From positions 6,792,494 through 6,856,493 of the forward strand of contig NZ_LT827010.1 in the NCBI RefSeq assembly GCF_900119315.1: a stretch of DNA of 64,000 nucleotides, in the 5' to 3' direction. The stretch is from Actinoplanes sp. SE50/110. Lineage in GTDB: Bacteria; Actinomycetota; Actinomycetes; Mycobacteriales; Micromonosporaceae. The number at the start of each line of letters is the position of its first letter. Position 1 is the first letter of the stretch. Made by a program: the position numbers and the translations under genes. The notes beneath the pieces are model-generated. The model had not been told where the DNA came from, ran no database searches, and saw only the letters and a list, made by a program, of their open reading frames with translations. Shown in pieces: positions 16,659-24,497 of this stretch.

Positions 16659-16672
16659 GGCCGGTCCGGCCC
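16658..16672. terminator. Bidirectional hairpin between convergent genes
   Basis: GGGCCGGTCCGGCCC is a perfect 15-base dyad filling the 15-base gap between the stop of the 97-residue protein and the stop of the regulator. It can fold on either transcript; no T-run follows. Confidence 0.6.
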
Positions 16673-16673
16673 C

Positions 16674-17690
16674 TCAGATGAAGTCGGCGGCGGTCAGCCA
16701 GCCCACTTCCATGGCCCGCGCGCCCGCCTCGAACCGGCTCTTGGCCCGCAGCCGCTCGGCCAGGTTCTCGCTCATCCGGCGCACGGTCCGTGGGGAGACC
16801 CCGAGCGTACGGGCGACACTCGCATCGGTCGCGCCCTGCGCCCACAGGCGCAGCGCCGCGCGTTCCTGCTCGCTCGGCTGGCCCGGCTCGCGGGTCTTAC
16901 GGTGTGCCAGCGGGCGGGCCGCCTGCCAGGTCGAGACGAACAGTGCGGCCAGACCGGCCACCATCCCCCGGCCCGTAATGATCAACGCACCCCGGCCGCT
17001 GCTGCGGTCGTCGATGGGCACGACCGCGGTGGTCCGGTCCACGATCGTCATCCGGATCGGCAGCGTCGAGGTGGTCCGCACCTCCGCACCCAGGTCGATC
17101 AGATCCTGCACGTGGTCGAAGGTCGGCTGGTCGTTGCGAATGCTGTCCAGGTAGATCGACCGCATCTGCACCCCACGCTGCAGGGTCTGCTCGTTGATCG
17201 GCCGCGCGCTGCTGCGGTTCTGCGCCGACTGCGCCCCGTCCGGGTTGAAGGTCCACACCTCTTCGCGGCAGCAGCTGGCCAGCTCACTGATCCGCCGGCG
17301 GATCGCGTCCAGGCCCAGCACCCGCTCGACCTCGTTGGGCTCCAGGTCAGCGCCGGCTGCGCTGCTCGCCGCGAGCAGTTCGGCGACCGCGGCCTTGTTG
17401 CGCTCGAACTCCAGCTGCTGCTCGGCCATCCGCACCTGCTGGCGGGCCAGCAGTGTGGACAGCGCGGCCGGCGGGTCGTTCAGCAGCGGCAGGGCTTGGT
17501 CGTCGTCCTCCGAGCGTCGCACGAGGGCCAACTCGGCGAGCCGGTCCAGCGCGTCGCGCGCCTGCTCATCGGTGATGCCCACGGTCGTACCGAGCTGGTG
17601 GAGCCGTGCATCGGGGTTCGCCAGGAGCGTCCGGTAGACGGCACCGGCCACCGGGTCGAGCCCCAGAAGGCTGTCTTCACTTCGGATCAC
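16674..17690 (-). CDS. TrmB/LuxR-type transcriptional regulator
   Basis: A 338-residue DNA-binding protein. The N-terminus (AVYRTLLANPDARLHQLGTT, GITDEQARDALDRLAELALV) resembles a TrmB-like winged helix. The middle (~130-250) is a sensor-like domain with EEVWTFNPDG and LGAEVRTTSTLPIRMTIVD. The C-terminus carries a LuxR-type helix-turn-helix: GATDASVARTLGVSPRTVRR. This architecture is common in actinomycetes as cluster-linked regulators. GTG 17690 has no ribosome site, but TATTTT lies seven bases upstream, suggesting a leaderless mRNA. It is divergent from the dioxygenase operon and convergent with the repeat-peptide operon, so control of one or both is plausible. Confidence 0.82.
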   Translation of the reverse strand: MIRSEDSLLGLDPVAGAVYRTLLANPDARLHQLGTTVGITDEQARDALDRLAELALVRRSEDDDQALPLLNDPPAALSTLLARQQVRMAEQQLEFERNKAAVAELLAASSAAGADLEPNEVERVLGLDAIRRRISELASCCREEVWTFNPDGAQSAQNRSSARPINEQTLQRGVQMRSIYLDSIRNDQPTFDHVQDLIDLGAEVRTTSTLPIRMTIVDRTTAVVPIDDRSSGRGALIITGRGMVAGLAALFVSTWQAARPLAHRKTREPGQPSEQERAALRLWAQGATDASVARTLGVSPRTVRRMSENLAERLRAKSRFEAGARAMEVGWLTAADFI

Positions 17691-17881
17691 GCGTAGGAAA
17701 ATACACGTATTGATCCACTTTGCGTTGGTGGTGCTGGTCGCCGGGCGGCGGCCACATCGGGACACCGCCGCCGCTGGCCGGAACAGCCCACTGTCGAGCG
17801 GCGGCCACCGACGAGACGATCTCCATACCGGCGGCGAACTGCCGCGCCGGACGAACTGCCAAGACTGAAAGGAGGTCGGTC
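17691..17881. promoter_or_regulatory. Divergent promoter region of regulator and biosynthetic operon
   Basis: This 191-base interval separates the regulator (left) from the first dioxygenase gene (right). TATTTT on the minus strand, seven bases before GTG 17690, fits a -10 box for a leaderless regulator mRNA. On the plus strand GGAGGT (17871-17876) is a near-perfect ribosome site five bases before GTG 17882. No clear operator dyad was seen. Confidence 0.5.
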
Positions 17882-19150
17882 GTGACCTGTTCCACCTGGC
17901 TCGATCCCAGCTCTGCCGACGTCGTCCGCCGGCTTCGCTCGTGGCGGACGAGCCGCGTGACCGGTCAGCCCGCGGAGTTCCCGTATGAAGTCGTCACCCA
18001 GCACGTCCAGCGTACCGGGAAGCATCACCTGGCCGCACCGCTGATCGAAGAGCTGGACCGGACCCGGCAGTTCTGCCGGGCCGGCGGCGGGGTGCGGCTG
18101 CGCTTCCTCGACTGCCTGCTCGACAAACACGACGGCACGTACCGGTATGCGACCTATCTGTCGTTGCCGGTGCTGCGCGGCCTGGTCGACGGGCCGGACG
18201 CGGTGCTCAGCGCCCGTGACCTGGCCGGCCTGCTGATCGCCGACGTGATGCGTTTCGAGCTGGAGGCGCTGCACGGGCGCCACGACCTGCTGCCCCACGG
18301 CCGCCCGCCGCTGCGGACCGTCAAGAAGCGGTTGCACCACGGCCTCGGCCACCTGGACCGGCACAGCGACCGGGTCCCGGCCGCCCGGCACCTCGACCCG
18401 GCAGCGCCGGAGCAGGCCGACGAGCTGCTGGCCTCGCTGCCGGTCAGCCCCTGCCCGCTGGTCCGGGAACGGTTGGCCATGACGGTTCACCCCGTGCACG
18501 TGCTGCACGACGAGTACCTGTTCATCCGGGTGCTGCAGAGCTACGAGACGATCTTCACGGGACTGGTCGGGTCGGCCGGGCACGCGCTGACCGGGCTGCG
18601 CGCCGCCGACGCGGGCGCCACCTGTGCACATCTCGACGACGCCGCCACCGCGCTGGAGCGCGCCGGGCTGCTGTTCACCCTGCTGGCCACCATGGACCCG
18701 GACGCGTTCCGGCACTTCCGGGACTTCACCGAAGGGGCCAGCGCGATCCAGTCCGAGCATTACAAGCGCTTCGAGCTGACCTGCGGCACGCCCCGCGACG
18801 AGCGGCTGATGTCACCGGCGTTCGGCAACGTGCCGGACGTACTCGACCAGGCCCGGCGCGGGCCGGACACGATCACCCGGGCATACCTGGACGCGCGCCG
18901 GGACCGCCGGTTCGGCACCGGTGAGCAGCTCGCCGTCGACGCCGGGCTGACCCGGCTGGAACGGGCCCACCAGCGGTGGAAGTCGACCCATCACAGCCTG
19001 GCCACCCGGATGCTCGGCGACGCGACCGGTTCCGGCTACACCGCCGGGGTCCCGTACCTGAAGGACTGCCTGGACAACCGGTTGTTCTGGGGTCTCGGCG
19101 TGGACCTGACGGTGACCGCCGCGGAGGTGAGTGGTGCGCACGTCGCGTGA
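17882..19150 (+). CDS. Tryptophan 2,3-dioxygenase-family heme protein with N-terminal extension
   Basis: A 422-residue member of the tryptophan 2,3-dioxygenase (TDO) superfamily, which uses heme and oxygen on indole rings. GTG 17882 is fixed by AAAGGAGGT upstream. Residues ~1-185 are an extension not found in classical TDO. The TDO-like core follows: VLHDEYLFIRVLQSYE with the H209-D-E distal motif, HFRDFTEGASAIQSEHYKRF for the substrate loop, and RWKSTHHSLATRMLG, where H371 fits the proximal heme ligand, then GSGYTAGVPYLK. In maremycin biosynthesis the TDO homologue MarE is an indole monooxygenase, a fair analogy given the beta-methyltryptophan trio downstream. It overlaps the next gene. Reaction type is inferred. 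Confidence 0.8.
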   Translation: MTCSTWLDPSSADVVRRLRSWRTSRVTGQPAEFPYEVVTQHVQRTGKHHLAAPLIEELDRTRQFCRAGGGVRLRFLDCLLDKHDGTYRYATYLSLPVLRGLVDGPDAVLSARDLAGLLIADVMRFELEALHGRHDLLPHGRPPLRTVKKRLHHGLGHLDRHSDRVPAARHLDPAAPEQADELLASLPVSPCPLVRERLAMTVHPVHVLHDEYLFIRVLQSYETIFTGLVGSAGHALTGLRAADAGATCAHLDDAATALERAGLLFTLLATMDPDAFRHFRDFTEGASAIQSEHYKRFELTCGTPRDERLMSPAFGNVPDVLDQARRGPDTITRAYLDARRDRRFGTGEQLAVDAGLTRLERAHQRWKSTHHSLATRMLGDATGSGYTAGVPYLKDCLDNRLFWGLGVDLTVTAAEVSGAHVA

Positions 19151-19958
19151 CGGGCGGCCGGGCGAGGCCCAGCGGCTGCTCAACCCGGCCCAGCCCGATC
19201 CACTGCTGCGCTACGAGTACGACCGGGGCAGCAACTACGAACAGGACACCCGCCTGACCACCGCGCTGGCCGCGCTGGTGCCGGAGGCCGAGCTGCACCA
19301 TCCCGACCACCGGTTCTTCCAGGTGCTGCACCTGGTCACCGAGTACAGCTGGGTCGCCATCCACCAGGTGCTGTGCGACCTGGCCGCGGCGCTCGACGAC
19401 GACCGTCCGGTGCCGGCCGCCCGGCTGCTCGACCGGGCCACCGGGCTGGGTGTGCTGCCGGTGCAGGCGATCCGGCTGCTCAGCGACTCGCTGCCGCAGC
19501 TGAGCCTGCTCGCCATGCGGGCCGCGTTCCCGCCCAACACCACCGGGCTCGACTCGCCGGGAGCCCGCAATCTGCGCCGGGCGTCGCGGGCGGTGTGGAC
19601 CGCGTTCGAGGGGGCACTGGCCCGCGCCGGGCTGGACCTAGACGCGCTGTCCGCGGCCGCCGAACCCCGGTACACCGGCGACACCGGGCCGTTGCTGCTG
19701 GCCGACGTGATGATCGGGCTGCACCGCTTCGACGCCCGGATCCTGGAGTGGAAGCAGGTCCACCTGAACATGGTCTGGCTGCTGCTCGGCGGCCAGCCGC
19801 AGGCCGAGACCGACCCCGGCGACGCGGACAAACCCAGCAGCCTGCGCGGCAGGTCCATCAGCGACCTCGAGCGGATGGCAGCCAGCCCCATGTTCCCGCT
19901 CCTCTGGCAGCACAGCACCACCGTTTTCCACCGGATGACCCGAGAGGACACCCCATGA
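19134..19958 (+). CDS. Second tryptophan 2,3-dioxygenase-family protein
   Basis: A ~274-residue TDO-superfamily protein, the usual length for the family. GTG 19134 lies six bases after GGAGG; GTG 19131 is possible but too close. The distal region reads LHHPDHRFFQVLHLVTEYSW and AIHQVLCDL. The proximal helix reads EWKQVHLNMVWLLLGG, keeping a His where the heme ligand is expected. The classical substrate-carboxylate Arg loop is less clear than in its neighbour. The gene overlaps the previous one by 17 bases and the next by four, so it is translated with both. The pair could work in sequence or as a heteromer; neither is known. Confidence 0.75.
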   Translation: MRTSRDGRPGEAQRLLNPAQPDPLLRYEYDRGSNYEQDTRLTTALAALVPEAELHHPDHRFFQVLHLVTEYSWVAIHQVLCDLAAALDDDRPVPAARLLDRATGLGVLPVQAIRLLSDSLPQLSLLAMRAAFPPNTTGLDSPGARNLRRASRAVWTAFEGALARAGLDLDALSAAAEPRYTGDTGPLLLADVMIGLHRFDARILEWKQVHLNMVWLLLGGQPQAETDPGDADKPSSLRGRSISDLERMAASPMFPLLWQHSTTVFHRMTREDTP

Positions 19959-20479
19959 CCGACCCGACCCCCGCGAACACCATCGAGTCTGCCCGCCTGC
20001 GGCTTCGCGAACTGTCCGCCGCCGAGGCCGCGGAGGTCGTCGGCGGGCGGGCGCCCGCCGGGCAGTCGTGGGCGCCGGGCTATCCCCTCGACGGCACCCT
20101 GGCCGCCGGTGGCGCGTTCCTGCGGGCAGCCGCGGCCGGCCTGCACCGGCCCGGCTTCGGCATGTACCAGATCATCGAGCGCGAGTCCGGCCAGGTGGTC
20201 GGCGACATCGGCTTCCACGGCGCCCCGGACACCGACGGCGCCGCGGAGATCGGCTACGGCATCGTGCCGGCCTTCCGCGGCCGGGGCCTGGTGTCCGAGT
20301 CGCTGCGGTCGCTGGCACAGTGGGCGTTCACCCAGCCGGACGTCCGGGAGTTGCAGGCCGGCACCGAGCCGGACCACACCCCGTCGCAGCGGGTGCTGAC
20401 CCGGGCCGGCTTCACCTACACCGGCGTGCAGGACGGCGAGCACCGCTACCTGCGGACGCGACCGGCGACGTCGGCGTGA
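19955..20479 (+). CDS. GNAT acetyltransferase (RimJ/RimL-like), cluster-associated
   Basis: A 174-residue GNAT protein starting at ATG 19955 within an ATGA overlap. The family features are IESARLRLRELSAAEAAEVV at the start, GQVVGDIGFHG, EIGYGIVPAFRGRGLVSESL with the acetyl-CoA loop (R-G-R-G-L), and a SQRVLTRAGFTYTG C-terminal strand. RimJ/RimL-type proteins acetylate protein N-termini, antibiotics or amines. Here its place between the dioxygenases and an ATP-grasp enzyme suggests it acetylates an intermediate or protects the host, but sequence alone cannot decide. Confidence 0.82.
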   Translation: MTDPTPANTIESARLRLRELSAAEAAEVVGGRAPAGQSWAPGYPLDGTLAAGGAFLRAAAAGLHRPGFGMYQIIERESGQVVGDIGFHGAPDTDGAAEIGYGIVPAFRGRGLVSESLRSLAQWAFTQPDVRELQAGTEPDHTPSQRVLTRAGFTYTGVQDGEHRYLRTRPATSA

Positions 20480-21789
20480 CCACCGTCGCCTACTTCGCGG
20501 CGGCCGGGTCGGCCGGGCTCGCCGACCTGCTCGACGTCGCCGAGGGCTGGTGCGAGCTGGTCGTCGTCAACACCGGTAACCGGCCGTGGGGACCGGCCGA
20601 GGTGGCCGCCCTGACCAGCCTGGCCCACTACGTCGACGTCCGCGACCTCGACCCCGACGCCCTGGCCACGGCCCTGCGCCGGTACGGCGTCACCGGCCTG
20701 GTCGCGTTCAGCGACGACCTGCTGCCCCGGGTCGCGGCGGTGGCGCAGGCGCTCGATCTGCCGTACCACGACCCGGTCACCGCTGAGGCACTGCTGCGCA
20801 AGGACGTACAACGCCACCGGCTCCGCGCCGCCGGGGTCGAGACGATGCGCTGCGCCACGTTCGACGACCCGGCGTCGCTGACCGCCGCCGTCGCCCACGT
20901 CGGTTTCCCGGCAGTGCTCAAGCCGGTGGTCGGCAACGCCAGCGCGCACGTCACGCCGGTCGACGACCTGGCGTCGCTGCACCTGGCATGCCGGCGCGCC
21001 GGGGAGGACCTCAACCTGCCGGCCATCGCCGGTGACGCGTTCGGCTTCGGCGCCGCCGGCACGTGGCAGCTCGAGGAACGGCTGCGCGACGGCGCCCACC
21101 CGGGCGGCGGCTGGCTCGGCGACTACGTGTCGGTCGAGAGCGTGGCGCTCGGCGCAGGCCGGTACCGGCACTTCGCGGTCACCGACCGGCTGCCGCTGAC
21201 CTGGCCGCTGCGCGAGACCGGCATGGTCTCCCCGACACAGCTGCCGGCCGACCTGCTGGACCGCGTCCTGGCGCTGGCCGGGGCGGCGCTGGCCGCGCTC
21301 GGCGTCGAGCACGGCGTGACACACACCGAGATCAAGCTGACTCCGGACGGGCCGCGGGTGATCGAGGTCAACGGCCGGCTCGGCGGCTTCGTCGCCGGCC
21401 TGCTCGGCCGGGTCAACGGCGAGGACCCGGTTCGTCTGGCCCTGCGCGCCGCTGTCGGCGACACCACCGCCGGGGACCACCGCGATCCCACGGGGTACGC
21501 CCTGGTCCTGGTCGTCCAGCCGCCACCGGACGCGGTGCGTCTGGAACAGGCCGCCGACCTGGCCGAGCTGCGCGCGGTGCCCGGCGTCTCCCGCGTCGAC
21601 ACCGGGGTCATGCCCGGCGAGGCGGTCGACTACCGCACCGGCACGCTCGGCCGGGTGCAGACCGTGTGGCTCGCCGCCGCGACCGTGACCGACCTGCACA
21701 CGTCGTACCTGCGGGTGTGCGAGGTGCTGGCGGCCGGCAACCGCTACCGCTACCGCCGTCCGGCGACCGACCTGGAAATGGCCTCATGA
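20476..21789 (+). CDS. ATP-grasp carboxylate-amine ligase
   Basis: A 437-residue ATP-grasp enzyme. GTG 20476 overlaps the preceding stop (GTGA). ATP-grasp signs are YHDPVTAEALLRKDVQRHRL ahead of the ATP domain, FPAVLKPVVGNASAHV as the ATP-binding strand with Lys, ATP-lid Gly-rich residues near GFGAAGTW, and the metal-binding THTEIKLTPDGPRVIEVNGR. The C-terminal domain resembles that of amino-acid ligases such as L-amino acid ligase and carnosine-synthase relatives. These join a carboxylate through an acyl phosphate to an amine. In this operon it likely makes an amide outside the NRPS line. Substrates unknown. Confidence 0.86.
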   Translation: MTTVAYFAAAGSAGLADLLDVAEGWCELVVVNTGNRPWGPAEVAALTSLAHYVDVRDLDPDALATALRRYGVTGLVAFSDDLLPRVAAVAQALDLPYHDPVTAEALLRKDVQRHRLRAAGVETMRCATFDDPASLTAAVAHVGFPAVLKPVVGNASAHVTPVDDLASLHLACRRAGEDLNLPAIAGDAFGFGAAGTWQLEERLRDGAHPGGGWLGDYVSVESVALGAGRYRHFAVTDRLPLTWPLRETGMVSPTQLPADLLDRVLALAGAALAALGVEHGVTHTEIKLTPDGPRVIEVNGRLGGFVAGLLGRVNGEDPVRLALRAAVGDTTAGDHRDPTGYALVLVVQPPPDAVRLEQAADLAELRAVPGVSRVDTGVMPGEAVDYRTGTLGRVQTVWLAAATVTDLHTSYLRVCEVLAAGNRYRYRRPATDLEMAS

Positions 21790-22478
21790 CTCCCGTACCC
21801 CTGCTCTGTTTCCCGCCCGCGGGCGCCGGCGCCGGCTTCTACCACGACTGGCGCGGCGTACGGCCCGGCCTCGACGTGCACGGCGTCGAGCTGCCCGGCC
21901 GGGAGAAGCGGTTCGCCGAGCCGCCGCTCACCGCGATGACCGCGCTGGTCGACGACCTCGTACCGGGCATCCTCGACCAGACCGCGGACCGCCCCGAGGT
22001 GGTCTTCTTCGGGCACAGCTTCGGCGCGTCGGTGGCCTACGAGGTGGTACGCGCCCTCACCGCGGCCGGCCGCACCGGGCTGACCCTGATCGTCAGCGGC
22101 GCCGCCGCACCGGGCACCGGCACCCGGCCCGCGATCACCGGCCTGCCCGACGACGAGTTCGTGGCCGGGGTACGCCGGATCGCCGGCTACCGGCACCCGG
22201 CCCTGGACGACCCGGAACTGCGCGAGTTGCTGCTGCCCGCGCTGCGCGCCGACGTCACCTGTCAGGAGCAGTACCGACCCGCCCCGCTGCCCCGGCTCGC
22301 CGTGCCGGTCGTGGCACTCCGCGGCGCCGCCGACGACCTGGTCACGGCGACCGACGCGGCCCGCTGGTCCGAGGTGACCGACGGCCGGTTCATCGGCGCG
22401 GAGCTGCCCGGCGGCCACATGTACCTGGTCGACGCCGCCCCCGTGGTGCTCGCCCTGGTGGAGCGGTCCCGTGGGTGA
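21786..22478 (+). CDS. Type II thioesterase
   Basis: A 230-residue alpha/beta-hydrolase of the GrsT/RifR editing-thioesterase type, which removes mis-primed acyl groups from carrier proteins. Motifs: LLCFPPAGAGAGFYHDW at the start, VFFGHSFGASVAYEV with the catalytic Ser in G-H-S-F-G, the late Asp in LRGAADDLVT, and the His in LPGGHMYLVDAAPV. ATG 21786 sits in an ATGA overlap with the ATP-grasp gene and the stop overlaps the next GTG by eight bases. No TE domain was found on the megasynthase, so this enzyme may also take part in release, but editing is the family's usual role. Confidence 0.92.
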   Translation: MTPVPLLCFPPAGAGAGFYHDWRGVRPGLDVHGVELPGREKRFAEPPLTAMTALVDDLVPGILDQTADRPEVVFFGHSFGASVAYEVVRALTAAGRTGLTLIVSGAAAPGTGTRPAITGLPDDEFVAGVRRIAGYRHPALDDPELRELLLPALRADVTCQEQYRPAPLPRLAVPVVALRGAADDLVTATDAARWSEVTDGRFIGAELPGGHMYLVDAAPVVLALVERSRG

Positions 22479-24231
22479 ACCGGATCTGATCCACGAACGG
22501 TTCCGGCGGGTGGTCGCCGGCGACCCGGCCGCGATCGCCCTCCACGACGGCGGCACCGCGCTGACGTACGCCCAGGTCGACGCGCACAGTGACCGGGCGG
22601 CGGCGGCCCTGCTCGCGGCCGGGGTCCGGGCCGGTGACCGGGTCGGTGTCTGCCTGGACCGCGGCGTCGACCTACCGGTGGCGCTGCTCGCGGTACTCAA
22701 GGCCGGCGCCGCCTACGTGCCGCTCGACCCCGACCATCCGGCCGGCCGGCTCGCCTACGTGATCGAGGACGCCGGGCTGACCCACGTGATCGCGGACGAG
22801 TACGGCGCCGCCCGGCTGCCCGCCGTCGGCACGGTGCTCGCCTGGTCCGCTCTGACGGCGGTGGACGGTACCGTCGGCACCGGACCGGCCGGCACCGCGT
22901 ACGTCATCTACACCTCCGGCTCCACCGGGCGTCCCAAGGGCGTCGTGGTGCCGCACCACAACGTCGTCGCGCTGATCGACGCGGTCCGCGAGGACTTCGC
23001 CCTGCACGCCGGCGACACCTGGACCTGGTTCCACTCCGCCGCGTTCGACTTCTCGGTCTGGGAGATCTTCGGGTGCCTGCTGACCGGCGGCCGCCTCGTG
23101 GTCGTGCCCCGCTGGACCCGCCGCACGCCCGAGGACTTCCGGCGGCTGCTCGCCGAGCAGGCGGTGACCGTGCTCAGCCAGACGCCGTCCGCGTTCGCCG
23201 GGCTGCTGGAGCTGGAGCGCCACGACGCCGCACCGCTGCCGCTGCGTCTGGTGATCTTCGGCGGGGAACCGCTGGACACCCGCGCGCTGCGCCCGTGGCT
23301 GGACCGGTACCCACCGCAGCGGTGCCGGCTGGTCAACATGTTCGGCATCACCGAGACCACCGTGCACGTGACCGCGGAGACCATCGGCCACGAGCAGGTA
23401 CGGACCGGCTCGCGCAGTGTCGGCAGGCCGATCGCCGGCTGGGCGGTCCGGATCGTCGGCCCGGCCGGTCAGCCGCTGCCGCGCGGTGAGATCGGTGAGA
23501 TCGCGGTGGCCGGCGCGGGCCTCGCCACCGGATACCTGGGCCGGCCGGAGCTGACCGCACAGCGTTTCGTGACCGATCCGGACACGGGCCGACGCTGGTA
23601 CCTCAGCGGGGACCGGGGCCGGCTGCTGTCCGACGGGCGGCTCGAACACCTCGGCCGCACCGACGCTCAGGTGCAGCTGCGCGGGCACCGGATCGAACCG
23701 GACGAGATCCGGGCTGTGCTGCTGGAGGACCCGGTCGTGGTCGCCGCCGCCGTGGTGCCGCGGACCGGGCCGGGCGGGGACGCCCGTCTCGACGCGTACC
23801 TGGTGCTGACCGCCGGCACCGGCCCGGAGCAGCTCGCCGCGATCCGGCGGCGGGCGGCCCGGATGCTGCCCGACTACATGGTGCCGGCCACGGTCACCGC
23901 CGTGCCGGCGCTGCCGCTGACAGCCAACGGCAAGCTCGACCCGGGCGCGCTGCCGGAACCGCACCGCACCGGGGCCACCGGCGCCGACGACGGTCCCGCC
24001 GACGGCCTGCTGTCGGCCTGCCGGTCGGTGCTCACCCCCGCCCTGCGCCCGGACGACAACTTCTTCGACGCCGGCGGCAACTCGCTGCTGCTCGCCCGGC
24101 TGGCCGGCGCGCTGCGCGCCGGCGACTTCCCGGGCGTCACCGTCCGGGCCCTGTACGAGAACCCGACCGTACGCCGTCTCGCCGGCCACCTGGCCGCCAC
24201 GGCCCCAGCTCCGAGGGAAATCGCGTCATGA
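22471..24231 (+). CDS. NRPS adenylation-PCP didomain, Thr-like specificity
   Basis: A 586-residue NRPS initiation-type protein. The adenylation domain has YVIYTSGSTGRPKGVVVPHH (A3), FDFSVWEIFG (A4), MFGITETTVHVT (A5) and the A10 Lys in LPLTANGKLD. The ten binding-pocket residues aligned by eye with GrsA give D-F-W-S-I-G-M-V-H-K, one change from the threonine code DFWNIGMVHK. The PCP motif DDNFFDAGGNSLLLA carries the phosphopantetheine Ser538. No condensation domain precedes, so it loads the first amino acid or serves in trans. GTG 22471 overlaps the thioesterase stop. Thr (or an analogue such as a modified Thr) is a prediction. Confidence 0.93.
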   Translation: MGEPDLIHERFRRVVAGDPAAIALHDGGTALTYAQVDAHSDRAAAALLAAGVRAGDRVGVCLDRGVDLPVALLAVLKAGAAYVPLDPDHPAGRLAYVIEDAGLTHVIADEYGAARLPAVGTVLAWSALTAVDGTVGTGPAGTAYVIYTSGSTGRPKGVVVPHHNVVALIDAVREDFALHAGDTWTWFHSAAFDFSVWEIFGCLLTGGRLVVVPRWTRRTPEDFRRLLAEQAVTVLSQTPSAFAGLLELERHDAAPLPLRLVIFGGEPLDTRALRPWLDRYPPQRCRLVNMFGITETTVHVTAETIGHEQVRTGSRSVGRPIAGWAVRIVGPAGQPLPRGEIGEIAVAGAGLATGYLGRPELTAQRFVTDPDTGRRWYLSGDRGRLLSDGRLEHLGRTDAQVQLRGHRIEPDEIRAVLLEDPVVVAAAVVPRTGPGGDARLDAYLVLTAGTGPEQLAAIRRRAARMLPDYMVPATVTAVPALPLTANGKLDPGALPEPHRTGATGADDGPADGLLSACRSVLTPALRPDDNFFDAGGNSLLLARLAGALRAGDFPGVTVRALYENPTVRRLAGHLAATAPAPREIAS

Positions 24232-24497
24232 CCACACCTGCCATCTCCGACACGGACCTGGCCGCCACGATCCGCCGGGAGTGGGCCACCACCCTCGGGC
24301 ACGACGACGTCACCGGTGACCCGAACTTCTTCGCCGCCGGAGGGCACTCCCTGCTCGCCATCGCGATGATGGGCCGGCTGCGGACCACCCTCGGCGCCCC
24401 GCTCCCGCTGCGGCTGCTCTTCGACAACCAGAGCGTCACGGAGCTGACCAGCGCGGTGCGCGCCCTCGTGCCCAGCGGCAGCGGGACACCGTGCTGA
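24228..24497 (+). CDS. Free-standing peptidyl carrier protein
   Basis: An 89-residue carrier protein with the phosphopantetheine site in FFAAGGHSLLAIAMM (Ser41) and the usual four-helix pattern (LAATIRREWATTLGHDD; LPLRLLFDNQSVTEL). It starts inside an ATGA overlap and its stop overlaps the next start. A stand-alone carrier between an A-PCP protein and a C-domain protein may hold the amino acid while the dioxygenases, methyltransferase or acetyltransferase act on it, or link the two larger proteins. Confidence 0.93.
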   Translation: MTTPAISDTDLAATIRREWATTLGHDDVTGDPNFFAAGGHSLLAIAMMGRLRTTLGAPLPLRLLFDNQSVTELTSAVRALVPSGSGTPC

